A stretch of DNA of 64,000 nucleotides from CAWEBF01 sp963807235 (GTDB lineage Bacteria; Acidobacteriota; Vicinamibacteria; Vicinamibacterales; UBA2999), in the NCBI GenBank assembly GCA_963807235.1, contig CAWEBF010000033.1:170547-234546 (forward strand), in the 5' to 3' direction. Below, piece after piece: positions 18,122 through 28,473 of the stretch (position 1 is the stretch's first letter; each line of letters opens with the position of its first letter). A program made the position numbers and the translations under genes. Below the pieces are notes generated by a model. It was not told the origin of the DNA, did no database searches, and was given only the letters and a program-made list of their open reading frames with translations.

Positions 18122-19049
18122 CGCGTATTCGGGAACCCGTCGGCACGGATCCGGGCGCCGTCGTCCGCCCCGGAATACCGAGACGCGACCAGGCCCGACC
18201 AACGGCATGCCACAGATGAAGGACGACGTATAGGAGCCCGGCGACGCGGCCGGCGGCCACTCCTCCACTCCCTCGGACGACGAGGTCCCAGAACAAGACG
18301 GCGGTGTGTTGCACGCTGACCGGCAAGTAGGTATGCCAGGGACTTCGCGCTGGAAAGAGCATCCGCCGCTGACGCTCGAGACTGAAGCCCCCCGCGACCT
18401 CGCGGTACCACAGCGGCTCGGGCACGAATCGGAAGGAACCGAGGATCGAGAGGGCCACGAGCTGGAGACGGTCCGGCATCAGCACGGGCCGAAATACGCC
18501 GGCCCGTTCGAGCGCGCTCGCGCGAATGAGACCGTAGATGCAGCTGCCAGCGGTCATGTGGGTCGCCAACCGCAGCCGCTCGCGCGGAGCGAGCACGCCA
18601 GACGTATCAAGTGGAGGCGGCTCGCGGCGCCGGTACGTCGGGTAGACGCGTATGGTCCGCGGATACGCCACGACGGCGTGCGGCTCGACGTCCATGACGC
18701 CGACGAGCGCCTCGAGCCAGCGGGGATGCCACATGTCGTGATCGCTGACCCACGCGAAGTACTCGGCGCCAGGGAACAGCGCCCTGCCCCGATCGAACGC
18801 CTTGCGCCAGTTGCCGACCATGCCCAGGCGAACAGGATTGGGCTCATACCTGATGCGCGCATCCTGTACCGCGTAGGCCTGGACGATGGCGCGCACCTCG
18901 GGTGACGGGTGGTCGTCGACGATGACAAGCGCGAAGTCCTCATGCGTCTGCCCCAGCAGCGACTCCAGAGTCTCCGGCAGCTTGTCGGGCCGGTTGTACG
19001 CCGGCATGCCGAACACGACGCGCGGGCTCAGACCCGTACGCGCCTCCAA
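18118..19049 (-). CDS. Glycosyltransferase family 2, copy a (one frameshift near the end)
   Basis: The GT-A start PAYNRPDKLPETLESLLGQ and VIVDDHPSP are typical GT2 blocks, and WVSDHDMWHPRW supplies a D-x-D-like metal site. A long C-terminal region follows. Near 18160 the frame must change to reach the TGA at 18118, which overlaps the next ATG (ATGA); adding one G to a GGGG run does this. The start is probably TTG 19049, overlapping the upstream gene by 22 bases. It is paralogous to the gene at 20046-21044. Confidence 0.75.
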
Positions 19050-20053
19050 CCCATCAGGTGCGCGTAGTCACCAGAGGTCATCGCCTCAACAGCCTCGGCC
19101 TCGCTGCCGGCACGCGGCGGGACCGGGTGCGGCCAGTACAGCTCCGAAATGGCCTGCCACACACCCGCCGACTCGTCCCACGAACGGAGCCGGGAGCGAA
19201 GCGAGTAGACGTAGCGGGCGCGGCACTCGAACGCCCATCGCACCTGGCGGCGCACCTCCGCCGGATCCATTCTCCCGAGCGACATCACGTCGAGCACGAG
19301 GTCCACGCGAGGGGGTCGTAACGCGTCGAGCATGTCGTCTGGAACGAAGATGAAGTCGACGCGTTCCCAGCCCTCCCAGGGGTCTTTCGTGGAGTCCCTG
19401 TCGAGAAACCGGCAGCTGGCATTCTGCATGACCGACGTGAGGTAGGTGGCGGCCACGAGGAGCGTATCGGGCAGACCGCTTACGACGTAGGTCACGTCAG
19501 GGTGAAGCGTTTTGAACTGGTACCCGAAGCCTCCCCACCCTCCCCCCATCTCCCATACCAGGTGTCGGGCTCTTCCCGTGCTCGCCGCTTGGAGCACGGC
19601 GCCATCCTGCAGCGCCACCAGTGCGTGAAAGAACGCCAGCGTCTCCTCGTTGAAGAGCTCGCCTCGAATCTCGCATCCGAACCCGCCCAAAGCGGGCGGC
19701 TCAGGCACCAGGAGCTCCGGCCCCGCCCAGCGACGCAGAGTGCTGATCCCACGGCGGATTCTGCTGTTGAGCTCGTCCGTCGGCGCGTCATAGTCGGACG
19801 CGCGGATCCCGCTGATGGGGTCGCAGAAGCGTCTCAGCCTGGCGATGGTGTCCGGTGGCGCATCCCATAGGTGAGTCAGGGCGCTCACCACGCCCTGTTC
19901 TTCGGTTGTCAACGCGCGGCTCGTGACTCCGTCGCGAATCCGGGTCGCCCACTCGCGCACGCGCCTATAGCGTTCGTACGCACCGGCCTCGATCGCCGGG
20001 AGTGACGCGGCGCCGACCCGCTGGTGATGGTCTTGTGCGACTGATTCACTCAC
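19028..20053 (-). CDS. Putative sugar O-methyltransferase, copy 1
   Basis: This 341-residue protein has an N-terminal helical part and a SAM-binding block WEMGGGWGGFGYQFK that matches the putative sugar O-methyltransferase family of polysaccharide loci, followed by DLVLDVMSLGRM and an aromatic segment ELYWPHPV. The end reads HLMGWRRVRV, and a nearly identical end (YVLGWRRLHV) is found in copy 2. The GTG start at 20053 overlaps the stop of the preceding GT2 gene; ATG 20077 is an alternative. Confidence 0.78.
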   Translation of the reverse strand: MSESVAQDHHQRVGAASLPAIEAGAYERYRRVREWATRIRDGVTSRALTTEEQGVVSALTHLWDAPPDTIARLRRFCDPISGIRASDYDAPTDELNSRIRRGISTLRRWAGPELLVPEPPALGGFGCEIRGELFNEETLAFFHALVALQDGAVLQAASTGRARHLVWEMGGGWGGFGYQFKTLHPDVTYVVSGLPDTLLVAATYLTSVMQNASCRFLDRDSTKDPWEGWERVDFIFVPDDMLDALRPPRVDLVLDVMSLGRMDPAEVRRQVRWAFECRARYVYSLRSRLRSWDESAGVWQAISELYWPHPVPPRAGSEAEAVEAMTSGDYAHLMGWRRVRV

Positions 20054-21044
20054 CAGGGACTTCCAATTCGCGGGCATCGTTCGCGAGGGCATCGCCAGAT
20101 CGCGCGCGGCCCCGCGCCACCGGCAGCACCGCCAGCAGGCCCCGGCCGAACGCACCCTTCAGAGCAGCCTGACGCCACGTGGACTTCGGAGACAGCAGTT
20201 CGCGGAGCAGAGCCGACCGGAACTGAATGGCCGCGTACCGGGCCCCCGCGAACCGCCCAATGATGGGCCGGCCGCGTCCGCGGATGGCGAAGTCCCACCA
20301 CAGCGTCACGGCATGCTGAACGACCCATGGGACGAAGAAGTACAGTGGAGCCCCGCTCGGAACGAGCAACTTCCGTTGGCGGCCGATCGAAAAACGAGCG
20401 TACTCGCGGTACCACGAGAATCTCCGGCACCTGCCGGAACTGACCGAAGAGCGACAAGGCCAACAGGATCTGACGGTCCGGAGTGAGGACCCGATGAAAG
20501 ACGCCGGCGGCGGCAAGCGCGTCGGCCCTCATCAGGCCGTAGATCATGTCCCCCGCCAGCATGTAGCGGGCCGCCAGGCGAAGCCGCTCGGCTCGATCCG
20601 TGATGCCGTAGGTTTCGAATCCAGACCCCTCCGCACGCGCGTCGTCGGTGAGCGTTCTAAGCGTTCTGCAGTACGCCAGCACGACGTCCGGATTCACGTC
20701 GAGGACCGCGACCAATTCCTCAGCCATCGCGGGTGCCACACGTCGTGATCGCTCACCCACGCGAAGTAGGTGGCGCCGGGATAGACACGTCGACCGCGCT
20801 CGAACACACGCCGCCAGTTGTCCACCATTCCCAGGCGAAGCGGGTTGGCTTCGTAGTGAATTCGGGGGTCGTGGCGCCTATACCGCTCGGCCACGAGCGC
20901 CGTCTCCGGCGAGTTCGCATCGTCGACGATGACCAACTCGAAGGCGCCGAAGGTTTGCGACAGCAGCGACTCGATGGCCTGCGGGAGCGAGTCGGGACGA
21001 TTGTAGGCCGGCAGGCCGAGCACCACGCGCGGACCGTGGTTCAT
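20046..21044 (-). CDS. Glycosyltransferase family 2, copy b (two frameshifts)
   Basis: ATG 21044 overlaps the upstream stop (ATGA). The N-terminal GT2 region (GLPAYNRPDSLPQAIESLL, VIVDDANSP, WVSDHDVWHPRW) breaks near 20730, resumes as ELVAVLDVNPDVVLAYCRTL and VLTPDRQILLALSLFG, breaks again near 20430, and ends in a third frame with WYREYARFSIGRQRKLL and a hydrophobic FFVPWVVQHAV block to 20046. Each part aligns with copy a. Indels are the simplest cause. Confidence 0.7.
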
Positions 21045-22055
21045 ACGTGAAGGCGTCGCCACCCCAGCACGTAGCGACGCTGGAGTCTCGTATCGCGTCC
21101 CCGCCTTCGTGGCGAAGCGCCGGCCCAGGTAGCGGGGGGCACACATGGGGTGGCGCCAGTAGAAGCGCTCGATGGTGCCAGGCACGGGCGCCTCTGCGTT
21201 TCCGCCGGTCTCGGTGTGCGCGCACAGCGAGAGGAAATAGGGAGAGCCTGTTTCGTGCGCGCGTGCGACGTGCCTCGCGGCTCGAGCGGGTGTCATCCGG
21301 TCGAGCATGGCGACGTCCACTGTGAGGTCCACGCGATTGTCCGGGATCGCACCAACAACGTGCTCGGGGGCAAACGCGAAATCGACGGCGTGCCAGTCTT
21401 CCCAGAATGCCCTGGGCGTCTCCGGTTCGTAGAAGCGCACGTTCGCAGAAGGGAACAACGTCATCAGATAGGCCGCCGACAGGAGCAACATGTCGGCCTG
21501 TCCCGTGATCAGGTAGGTCACCTCCGGACAGATCGTCTTGAAGTGATACGCCAATCCTCCCCACCCGCCTCCAATCTCCCACACGGTCCGGCGCGGCACC
21601 GCCCGCCGGAACGGCGACAGCACTCCCGCATCCTTCAGGAACGACATGAGCCTGAAAAACCGGAGCGTGTCCTCGTTGTAGCGACCAACCCGGCCGTTCA
21701 ATCCGAATCCCCCGAGCGCGGCCGGCTCGTCTACCCAGATGTCGTGTCGATCGGGCGTGAGGAGTCGCCCGAGATCCGTTCGAGGCGGGCTCGAAACCTG
21801 CGCCGTGGCGCCTCATAGTCTGTCCACGCCACGTTCGTGATCGCGCTCCCATGTCGGCGCAGCACGTCGAATCGTCTCTGGCTGCGCGGTCCACAACGGA
21901 CGAAGTGCGGACAGGAGTTCCTGCTCGGACGGCGTGGTGGCCTCGCTCGACTCCACGGCATCACGCCAACGAGACAATTTCGCACGCGCCAGCTCGTAGC
22001 ACTCGAACGCCGAAGGCCCGAGCCTCTCCCCCGGTCGAGCCGCCGTCGAGACCAC
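21041..22055 (-). CDS. Putative sugar O-methyltransferase, copy 2 (about three frameshifts)
   Basis: The SAM block WEIGGGWGGLAYHFK and DLTVDVAMLDRMTP are clear between 21701 and 21110. The N-terminus is split between two frames, with breaks near 21880 and 21760, and the C-terminus is found only after a further break near 21096 (one extra base in a GGGG run), giving YVLGWRRLHV and TGA at 21041. It is paralogous to copy 1 and stands in the same order relative to a GT2 gene, so the pair was duplicated in tandem. The start (GTG 22055) is uncertain. Confidence 0.65.
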
Positions 22056-23597
22056 TGCCGGCGAGCCTGGTCGCCGAGAGTGCCGCTTGCCCGTTCGACG
22101 ATCGCTCGCGCCTGGCCGAGGCGTCGGCCCGCGCCAGCTCCGGCGCCACCAATCGCCGGGCCAGGGGCAGGAGCACCGGCCGGGCTATTGGCGCCCACCA
22201 TGGTCCGCTGGTGGGCCGCCGCGCACCCCGCATCGCGGTCTGCTCCAGCGCCGCCACGAGGCGCGGCGTGGCGGGCTCGCAATCCCGTGCGGGCGCACGA
22301 ACGCCTCGACGAACCGGCGGCGCCTTGGCGGCGCGCCGCTTCGGGATCGCGCCAGGCCCGCCTCGAGCTGCGCCACGTGCTCGTCGATATCGCGCTGCCA
22401 CCTGCAAGAGGCCTCCGTTCACCCCTGTCAGATGGTGGAAATGCAGCGTGCCGTCCTGTGTGTCGCGAAACTCGGGTGCGAGCAGCGTGTACACGCCTCG
22501 CCCGACGATGGCGCTTTCGATCTGCGCGCTGGTATTGATGCCCACGACCGCGGCGCCGTGATAGATCGAGTCGAAATAATCCGCACGAGAGTCGGCGTCG
22601 ACGGGATTGGCGCCCTCGCGGGGCCAGACCACGACATTCCCGAGAGCCGAGAGGTCGGCGCCCCGCCATGCCGCCACGTTCTGAGGGTGCGGCCGGACCA
22701 GCACGCCAACGTCCCGCAGCGCCGGCGACGCGGCTCGAATCCGCTGCACCCAGCTCGGACGAACGGCCGCTCCTCAGGAGCGATGAACTTCGACGAGCAC
22801 AGGTAGAGCGATGAACGGCCGATCCGCGGCGAGCCCCGACGCGCTCGCAGAACGCCGCGCGGGTGGTTCGAGGCTGTCCAGGTGAACCAGTGATCGTAGG
22901 GGGCCGCGCCGGTCACCACGACTCGATCCGCGGGGACACGATGAAGGCTGACGGCTTCGTCCTTCATCATCGGATTCCAGACCGTCACCAGATCGAGCGG
23001 GTCGTGAATCAGCCCCTTGTTGGTCAGGTTGTCCCAGCTGTAGACGCACAGGCAGGTGCGAATGCCGAGTGCTCGGGCGCTGCGGAGATACGCGGACTGC
23101 GGCGACCCGGTTTCGATCAGAGGCGTCACGATCACGAGATCGGGCTGCCGATCCCGGATGAAGGCATCGAGTGCGGGGTCGGTGGGAAGCGCGCGGTCAC
23201 AGCACCGAATGACCCACCGCAGCAGCCCCAGGCCGGCTCGGCTCTTCATCCCCCTGCGGCGCAACGCCGCATGCACGAATGCCGGGGCCTTCTTCTCGGC
23301 GCGCTGACGAAGCTTTGGCGCGTGATCGTAGTTGGGCCGCAGGTACCGAAGGTAGTCGAGCGCGCTGCGCAGGTGCACCCCAACGGGAACCCAGCCGCCA
23401 GACACGGGCGCGGGCGGCGCCGTGTGGCGGATGTTCGGAAGCTCCCTCGAGAGCCGTCCGATCAGATTCGTTGGATCGAGCAGACGATGCGGTTCGGCCA
23501 CGACCTCGACCTCGTGGCCACGCTCGGCCAGCAGCCGCAAGGTGGACTCGAAGTTGCGGACATAGACCGTGCTGCGCATGAAGAACAGCACTTTCAC
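22056..23597 (-). CDS. GT-B-like putative transferase, paralogue E (several frameshifts)
   Basis: MKVLFFMRSTVYVRNFESTL starts at ATG 23597, overlapping the upstream stop by 4 bases. SWDNLTNKGLIH, VTVWNPMMKDEAVSLH and VTGAAPYDHWF follow in frame. After breaks near 22880 and 22740, VLVRPHPQNVAAW and YFDSIYHGAAVVGINTSAQIE with AIVGR appear in a second frame, and an EAFVRPHG block near 22310 is in a third. The 3' end is not fixed and is placed just before the next gene. The domain layout is as in paralogue A. Confidence 0.6.
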
Positions 23598-24298
23598 CGG
23601 ACTGCTGCCTCACGATCCACGCCGTCGCGGAGAAACAAGCCGTACCAGACGCCGTATTCGCCTGATTTGCCCTGGACGATGTACTTGGACACCAGCCGAA
23701 GCCCGTGGGACTCGAGTATCCGGACAACCGCCTCCGACAGCGACACCGAGACCTCGATGAGCATCGAGCGCAAGGACGGCGACGCCAGCGTCTCGGCTGC
23801 GCCATCGAGGACCTCGAGCTCACCGCCGTCAACGTCCATCTTGATGTGATTGGGCAGCGGAAGCGCGAACGTGTCGACGAAATCGTCGAGCCTGAACGTC
23901 ATCACGGGCTGCTCAAAGAGCGTCGGCTCGTCGCTGTTCGACGCATCGCGGCCCAGGACGTGGCGGGCGGAACCGGGCTCGAGATCCCGCAGGTTGAAGA
24001 CGTTCATCGCCGTTCGATCGGACAACGCGATTGGGAGCGGCGTGATCTGCTTGTCGAGCTTGTTGAGCATCACGTTTGCACACATCGAGGAAAACGTGGA
24101 GTAGCTCGGCTCGAACGCGACCACCCGCGCCCCACCGCTAGGTGTCATGGCGGCGACGAGGGAATAGGCGCCGACGTTGGCGCCGATGTCGTACAACACA
24201 TCACCGGCGCGAATGTGATCGTGGATCCATTGAACCGTGAACGGCTCCTTCGCGCAGGCGCGCAGCCGAAAGGCTTCGCGTTTGCTGCCGACGTGCAT
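23594..24298 (-). CDS. FkbM-family methyltransferase
   Basis: The SAM motif LYDIGANVGAYS, VAFEPSYSTFSS and IKMDVDGGELEVL mark an FkbM domain of about 234 residues from ATG 24298. Codons upstream of the ATG in this frame also read as plausible FkbM N-terminus (SISWRRLPHAGSSYDRADIY), but a stop precedes them. They become continuous with the upstream paralogue F frame if one base is changed in the C6 run near 24371. The true start, and whether the two genes are fused, is therefore open. Confidence 0.78.
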   Translation of the reverse strand: MHVGSKREAFRLRACAKEPFTVQWIHDHIRAGDVLYDIGANVGAYSLVAAMTPSGGARVVAFEPSYSTFSSMCANVMLNKLDKQITPLPIALSDRTAMNVFNLRDLEPGSARHVLGRDASNSDEPTLFEQPVMTFRLDDFVDTFALPLPNHIKMDVDGGELEVLDGAAETLASPSLRSMLIEVSVSLSEAVVRILESHGLRLVSKYIVQGKSGEYGVWYGLFLRDGVDREAAVR

Positions 24299-26256
24299 AT
24301 AGATGTCCGCGCGGTCGTAGCTGGAGCCGGCGTGGGGGAGCCGCCGCCACGAGATCGATGTATGCGGGCGGGGGGATGAAGTCCTGGATCAGGCTCAGAA
24401 AGCCCCTTCGCTTTGAGTTGCCGAGCGCACAGAACGCGTGCGCGATGGCCTCGACACGATCGAAGCCCTTGAGCGAGTCCCACGCGTCGTCCGGGGGCGC
24501 GCTCCCTTGCTGTCCAACCTTTTCAGCGAACGCGGCTCGACGTTCGGCTTGTTTCCTCCGACGGTCCTCCACGTTGGCGGCCTTCGTCGCTTTGGCGGCT
24601 TCCCGCTCCTCGAGTCTCACAGGAGCGCCGTAGACAACGGACCCGATGCCCGTGCCAGGTTCCACGGTCTCGTGCGATTCCACCGGGATTCGAACGGCGA
24701 CCTCGCGAGGCGTCGCCACCTTGCGGGTTCGGTTCGCAGCGTGGCGCGCTCGCCTCGCCGCCTGTCTCTCGATCTTGGTGTCGGCGCTGGTTCGAAGCTC
24801 CGACGCGAGGTGGTCCCCCCGTCGTGTCAGCCGGGGAAGAACGAGAGGAGCAAAGATCGACGCCCGGGGCGGGCGCGAGGCCGGCCGGCGGGAAAGCTCT
24901 TCGAGCGCCTTGATCATCTTCGGCGTCGCGGCCGTGTCGAGACCGTCAGGCCTGACGAAGCGCCCGACGAAGCGTTCGCAGTCGGCCCGATCCGCCTCCG
25001 GATCCAGCAGCGCGCCGTTCAACTGGCGCATGTGCTCGTCGAAATCGCGAGCGACCCGCACCAGCCCCCCGTCGTGTCCCGTCAGATGCTGGAAGTGGAG
25101 CGTGCCGCCCTGCGTCTCACGAAACTGGTCTGCCAACAGCGTGTAGGAGCGCCGGCCAACGATGGCCGCCTCGATCTCGGCCGTCGTGTTGATTCCGACG
25201 ACGGCGCCGCTGTGATAAATGGAATCGAAGTATTCGCTGCGACTGGCCTCGTCGACAGGCGCAGCGCCCGCCCGCGGCCACACGACGACGTCCTTGTCGC
25301 CCAGGTCGACGCCCTCCCACTGATCGGTATTCTGCGGGTGGGGACGCACCAAGACCCCCACGGTCTCGAGCGGGCTCCCCGACGATTGCCGAATCCGGCC
25401 GATCCACTCCCGGATGAACGGGACCTCATTCGGAGCGATGAAGCGCGACGAGCACAGGTACAGCACGTAGGGTCGCCCGGCGGGCAGGCCCACGCGCGCG
25501 CAGAACTCGTCCCGTGTCGTGCTCGGTCGCCAGGAGAACCAGTGATCGAACGGCACCGCGCCCGTCACCTCGATGCGATCGGCGGGAATGCCGTGCAGCT
25601 CGATGGCCTCGCGCTTCATCGCCTCGTTCCACACCGTCACGAGGTCCACCGGACCGTGAATCAGGCCCTTGCTGGTCAGGTTGTCCCAGCTCGCCACGCA
25701 CAGAACGGTGCGAATGCCCAGCGAGTTGGCGCTCCGGACGGTACTCGACCTGCGGCGCGCCTGGCTCGATCAGGGGCGTCACGGCGAGCACGTCGGGATG
25801 CAACTTTTGAACGAACGCGTCGATCTCCGGGTCGCTCGGAATCGACCGCTCCTGGGCTCGCAGCCACCAGGACATCGCCAGACGGCCGGGCCGGGTGGCC
25901 GTGATACCCCGGCGGGATCGGTCGAGCACCTCAGCGGGCGCTTCCCGGATCGCCCGTTCGCGAAGTTTCGGCGACTGGCTGAATACAGGCGTGAGATAAC
26001 GAAGGTAATCGAGCCCAAGCCGCAGCTCACGGCCGGCCAGTCCGAGGCTGTCCGAACGGACGGGGGCCGAGCCATACGTGAACTTCCTGTACGTCCGAGC
26101 CAACACGTCGGCGATGTTGCCCGGGTCGAGCTGCTGCGTTTTCACCTCGCGCTGAAAAGCCACGTGGACCCGATTGCCCCGCTCGCACAGCATGCGGATG
26201 GTGGACTCGAAGTTGCGCACATACCCCGCGTGCCGCATGACGAAGAGCACTCTCAT
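24201..26256 (-). CDS. GT-B-like putative transferase, paralogue F (one frameshift, long charged tail)
   Basis: MRVLFVMRHAGYVRNFEST starts at 26256. A break near 25739, where removing one C restores VRSANSLGIRT, joins the two halves. Then come SWDNLTSKGLIH, VTVWNEAMKREAIELHG, VLVRPHPQNTDQW, YFDSIYHSGAVVGINTTAEIE and AAIVGRRS. After the core a long Arg/Lys/Ala-rich tail (from about 24850) runs on without a stop to 24201, overlapping the FkbM gene by 98 bases. Either the tail ends at an unseen stop or the two proteins are fused. Confidence 0.65.
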
Positions 26257-26265
26257 GGATGCGCG

Positions 26266-27246
26266 CTACTCCAGCTGGCCCTTGTCTCGAAAGTTGCTCG
26301 CCATCACGACGTCTCGCAGACCCCTGGGGTCCGCTTGTCTGAGAACGCGCCGGGTTCCTGCGGACGCGATTCGTTCGACCTCTTCAGACAGCGCGTGGAC
26401 ATCCTCCACCGGGAGGGCGGACATACCTCTCAGGAGCCCCATGATCTCGAACGCCAGATCGTAGAACTCGAGCGACAGCACGATACCCAGCAGTCGCAGC
26501 AGGTGCTGATGCGCGTGCTCGCGGTCCCACGCCAGCAGGGAGTCCGGTTCGCGCAGATACAGGCAATGGGCCCAGCTGATCATGCGCTTCGAATACAGCG
26601 ACTCGCGGTACCCGGCACGCCGCAAAGACGTCCTGCTCAACGTGAACAGCACGAAGCCCTGCCGGCGCAGATGCGTGTCGACGTCCGCAAAGAGCGACTG
26701 CCCTTTGTAGATCGGTTGAAACAGCGATTCGACGTGCACACCCAGCAGCGAACCGCCGACCAGCCGTGGACCGGACTGAAGGATGTCCAGCTCCGTGCCC
26801 TGCGTGTCAATCTTCAGGAACGTGGCATCCGAGAACCCGTACTCCGATGCGGCGTCGTCGAGCGGCACGGTCGGCACACGCGTGGTCCGCACCACCTCGA
26901 ACGTGCTGTGGGAGTAGAACCGCCCGGCGACACGTGGATCCGGTTCGAGCAGGGAGCTCATGCCCGGCTTCGCCGTCAGGAACAAGGGAGCGTCTCTGCC
27001 GGTGGAGGCAATCGCCTGCGCGAACACCCGGACGCTTCGCCAGGGCGCCTCGAGCGGCAGTTGCTGCGTCAGGCGATCCGCCTCGTCCTGGTCGGGCTCG
27101 GAGACGAAGTAATCGGCAAGTGGCGCCAGGGGTACGAGCGGAGCGAAGGCCGAACCACGTCCACCGATGTCAACGAACTTGAGACCAACTTCACCGAGCA
27201 GGCCCGATAGGGTGGGCTCGCGCAGAAGCGCATTCCGCCTGCTCAC
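26266..27246 (-). CDS. FkbM-like methyltransferase, DIGGRG variant (copy 1)
   Basis: In this 326-residue protein the SAM loop reads FVDIGGRGSAF instead of the usual D-I-G-A-N-x-G, followed by FVSEPDQDEA, PGMSSLLEPDPRVAGRF, FLKIDTQGTELDIL and WAHCLYLREPDSLL. The last two blocks place it in the FkbM group. It shares many blocks with the protein at 30970-31962. The start is GTG 27246. It is the first gene after the operator-2 promoter. Confidence 0.75.
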   Translation of the reverse strand: MSRRNALLREPTLSGLLGEVGLKFVDIGGRGSAFAPLVPLAPLADYFVSEPDQDEADRLTQQLPLEAPWRSVRVFAQAIASTGRDAPLFLTAKPGMSSLLEPDPRVAGRFYSHSTFEVVRTTRVPTVPLDDAASEYGFSDATFLKIDTQGTELDILQSGPRLVGGSLLGVHVESLFQPIYKGQSLFADVDTHLRRQGFVLFTLSRTSLRRAGYRESLYSKRMISWAHCLYLREPDSLLAWDREHAHQHLLRLLGIVLSLEFYDLAFEIMGLLRGMSALPVEDVHALSEEVERIASAGTRRVLRQADPRGLRDVVMASNFRDKGQLE

Positions 27247-27342
27247 CGGCTTGTCTCGTTCGGCACGGCCATTCGCTCGGAAGGGGGTGACACCTCCGGC
27301 CCGTCAGTCACAGGCCCAAAAACCGGCCCCAGCGGAGGCGAC

Positions 27343-27377
27343 GTTCAATAGATGAACATTACGTTCATGAATTGAAC
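27343..27377. promoter_or_regulatory. Operator 2: tandem GTTCA-N5-TGAAC palindromes
   Basis: GTTCAATAGATGAAC at 27343-27357 and GTTCATGAATTGAAC at 27363-27377 repeat the half-sites, spacing and position of operator 1, although the spacer bases differ. Conservation of half-sites with divergent spacers indicates protein binding. Confidence 0.8.
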
Positions 27378-27383
27378 TAGGAA

Positions 27384-27412
27384 ATTGTCACGGTTTCCGC
27401 GCGATCTGTCAA
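27384..27412 (-). promoter_or_regulatory. Promoter of the glycosyltransferase-methyltransferase block
   Basis: On the minus strand TTGACA (27412-27407) is followed after 17 bases by GACAAT (27389-27384). The -35 box overlaps the TGA stop of the upstream FkbM gene. Flanking bases match the promoter at 14798-14826, including GATC right after TTGACA, so the two are duplicates. Confidence 0.7.
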
Positions 27413-28449
27413 TTTGCCGCGGCAGGCGGCTCGGCCGCCAGGCTGAAAAACAGGACGTCGGTTCCCCCGGCGCCAGGCTGAGCCAGGTATGACAGCGCTT
27501 CCGCGAGCTCGCCTGTCGCGCGAAGCCGGGGGCCGCTCGCCAGCCGGTTCAAGTCGGTGAAATGGGTGAAGAAACGGCGAAGATGGACGAACAAATCCTC
27601 CGCCGACAGCCCGCGCTTGCCCAGACGCTCCACGTCCACTTCCACCTGCCAGGCGATATGACGGCAGGCCAGCACCCGCGATGCTCCGACGAGCACGTCG
27701 ACTTCGCCGCCCTGGACGTCCAGTTTCACGAAGCGCACGTTGTCCAGGTCGATTCCCATGCGGTCCACCCATGCGTCGAGCGTCGACATGGGCACGTCCA
27801 CGGTCTCGCGCGCGGTGGTCATCCCCTCCCCCAGCACGCGGTGGCCGCCGGGACTCTTGGCGCGCTCGAGCCGGACGATGCCGTCGCGCGCGCCGATCGC
27901 CAGCCGGTCCGGAAGCGCCAGTCCCGCCAGCCCGTTGTCGCGAATGTTGCGGACCAGGCAGGCGTAGTTCAGGGGATCGGGTTCGATGCAGTACGCCACC
28001 GTGGCATCGCCCAGCACCACGCGTGGAATCGACATGCGCCCGATGTTGGCGCCGATGTCGATCATCGCACCGCCGATCGCCGCCTCGCGGGTTTGCGAGA
28101 TGGCGCGGTAGGGAAAGTCCTGATGCTTCAAGTACCGTGCGACGGCCTCAGGATCATTCGGTGCCAGCAGCGGCACCGACCAGGTCAGTGAGTCCAGTGT
28201 GATCAGACGGATGTTGGCGGCAAACTCGTCTCGCGAGGCGGCGGCCTGGGCGTAGGCTGGCGACGCGGCGGCGAACTGCCGTTCGCGAGCGCGCGCGTCC
28301 GGTTGTGCGCTCGCGCGCGCGACGACCGGTGCCCGCAAGGGCAACAAGGCCTGCAGCGTGTCGGGCTCGAGCACCTGCCTGCGGACGCGCCGTTCCCGGT
28401 CGCTCTTCTGGTCCCGAAGGTCGGCACCCTCGAAGGTCTCCGGCGGCAC
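27409..28449 (-). CDS. FkbM-family methyltransferase
   Basis: The 346-residue protein has MIDIGANIGRMS, YCIEPDPLNYACL and FVKLDVQGGEVDVL, the FkbM signature blocks, preceded by about 125 residues with an Arg-rich start. A second part (residues 285-345) is unassigned. It ends where the operator-2 promoter begins; the stop codon is inside the -35 box. The ATG at 28449 is 24 bases after the GT32-like gene stop. Confidence 0.83.
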   Translation of the reverse strand: MPPETFEGADLRDQKSDRERRVRRQVLEPDTLQALLPLRAPVVARASAQPDARARERQFAAASPAYAQAAASRDEFAANIRLITLDSLTWSVPLLAPNDPEAVARYLKHQDFPYRAISQTREAAIGGAMIDIGANIGRMSIPRVVLGDATVAYCIEPDPLNYACLVRNIRDNGLAGLALPDRLAIGARDGIVRLERAKSPGGHRVLGEGMTTARETVDVPMSTLDAWVDRMGIDLDNVRFVKLDVQGGEVDVLVGASRVLACRHIAWQVEVDVERLGKRGLSAEDLFVHLRRFFTHFTDLNRLASGPRLRATGELAEALSYLAQPGAGGTDVLFFSLAAEPPAAAN

Positions 28450-28473
28450 CGATGAACGATAACAGAATTGCTC

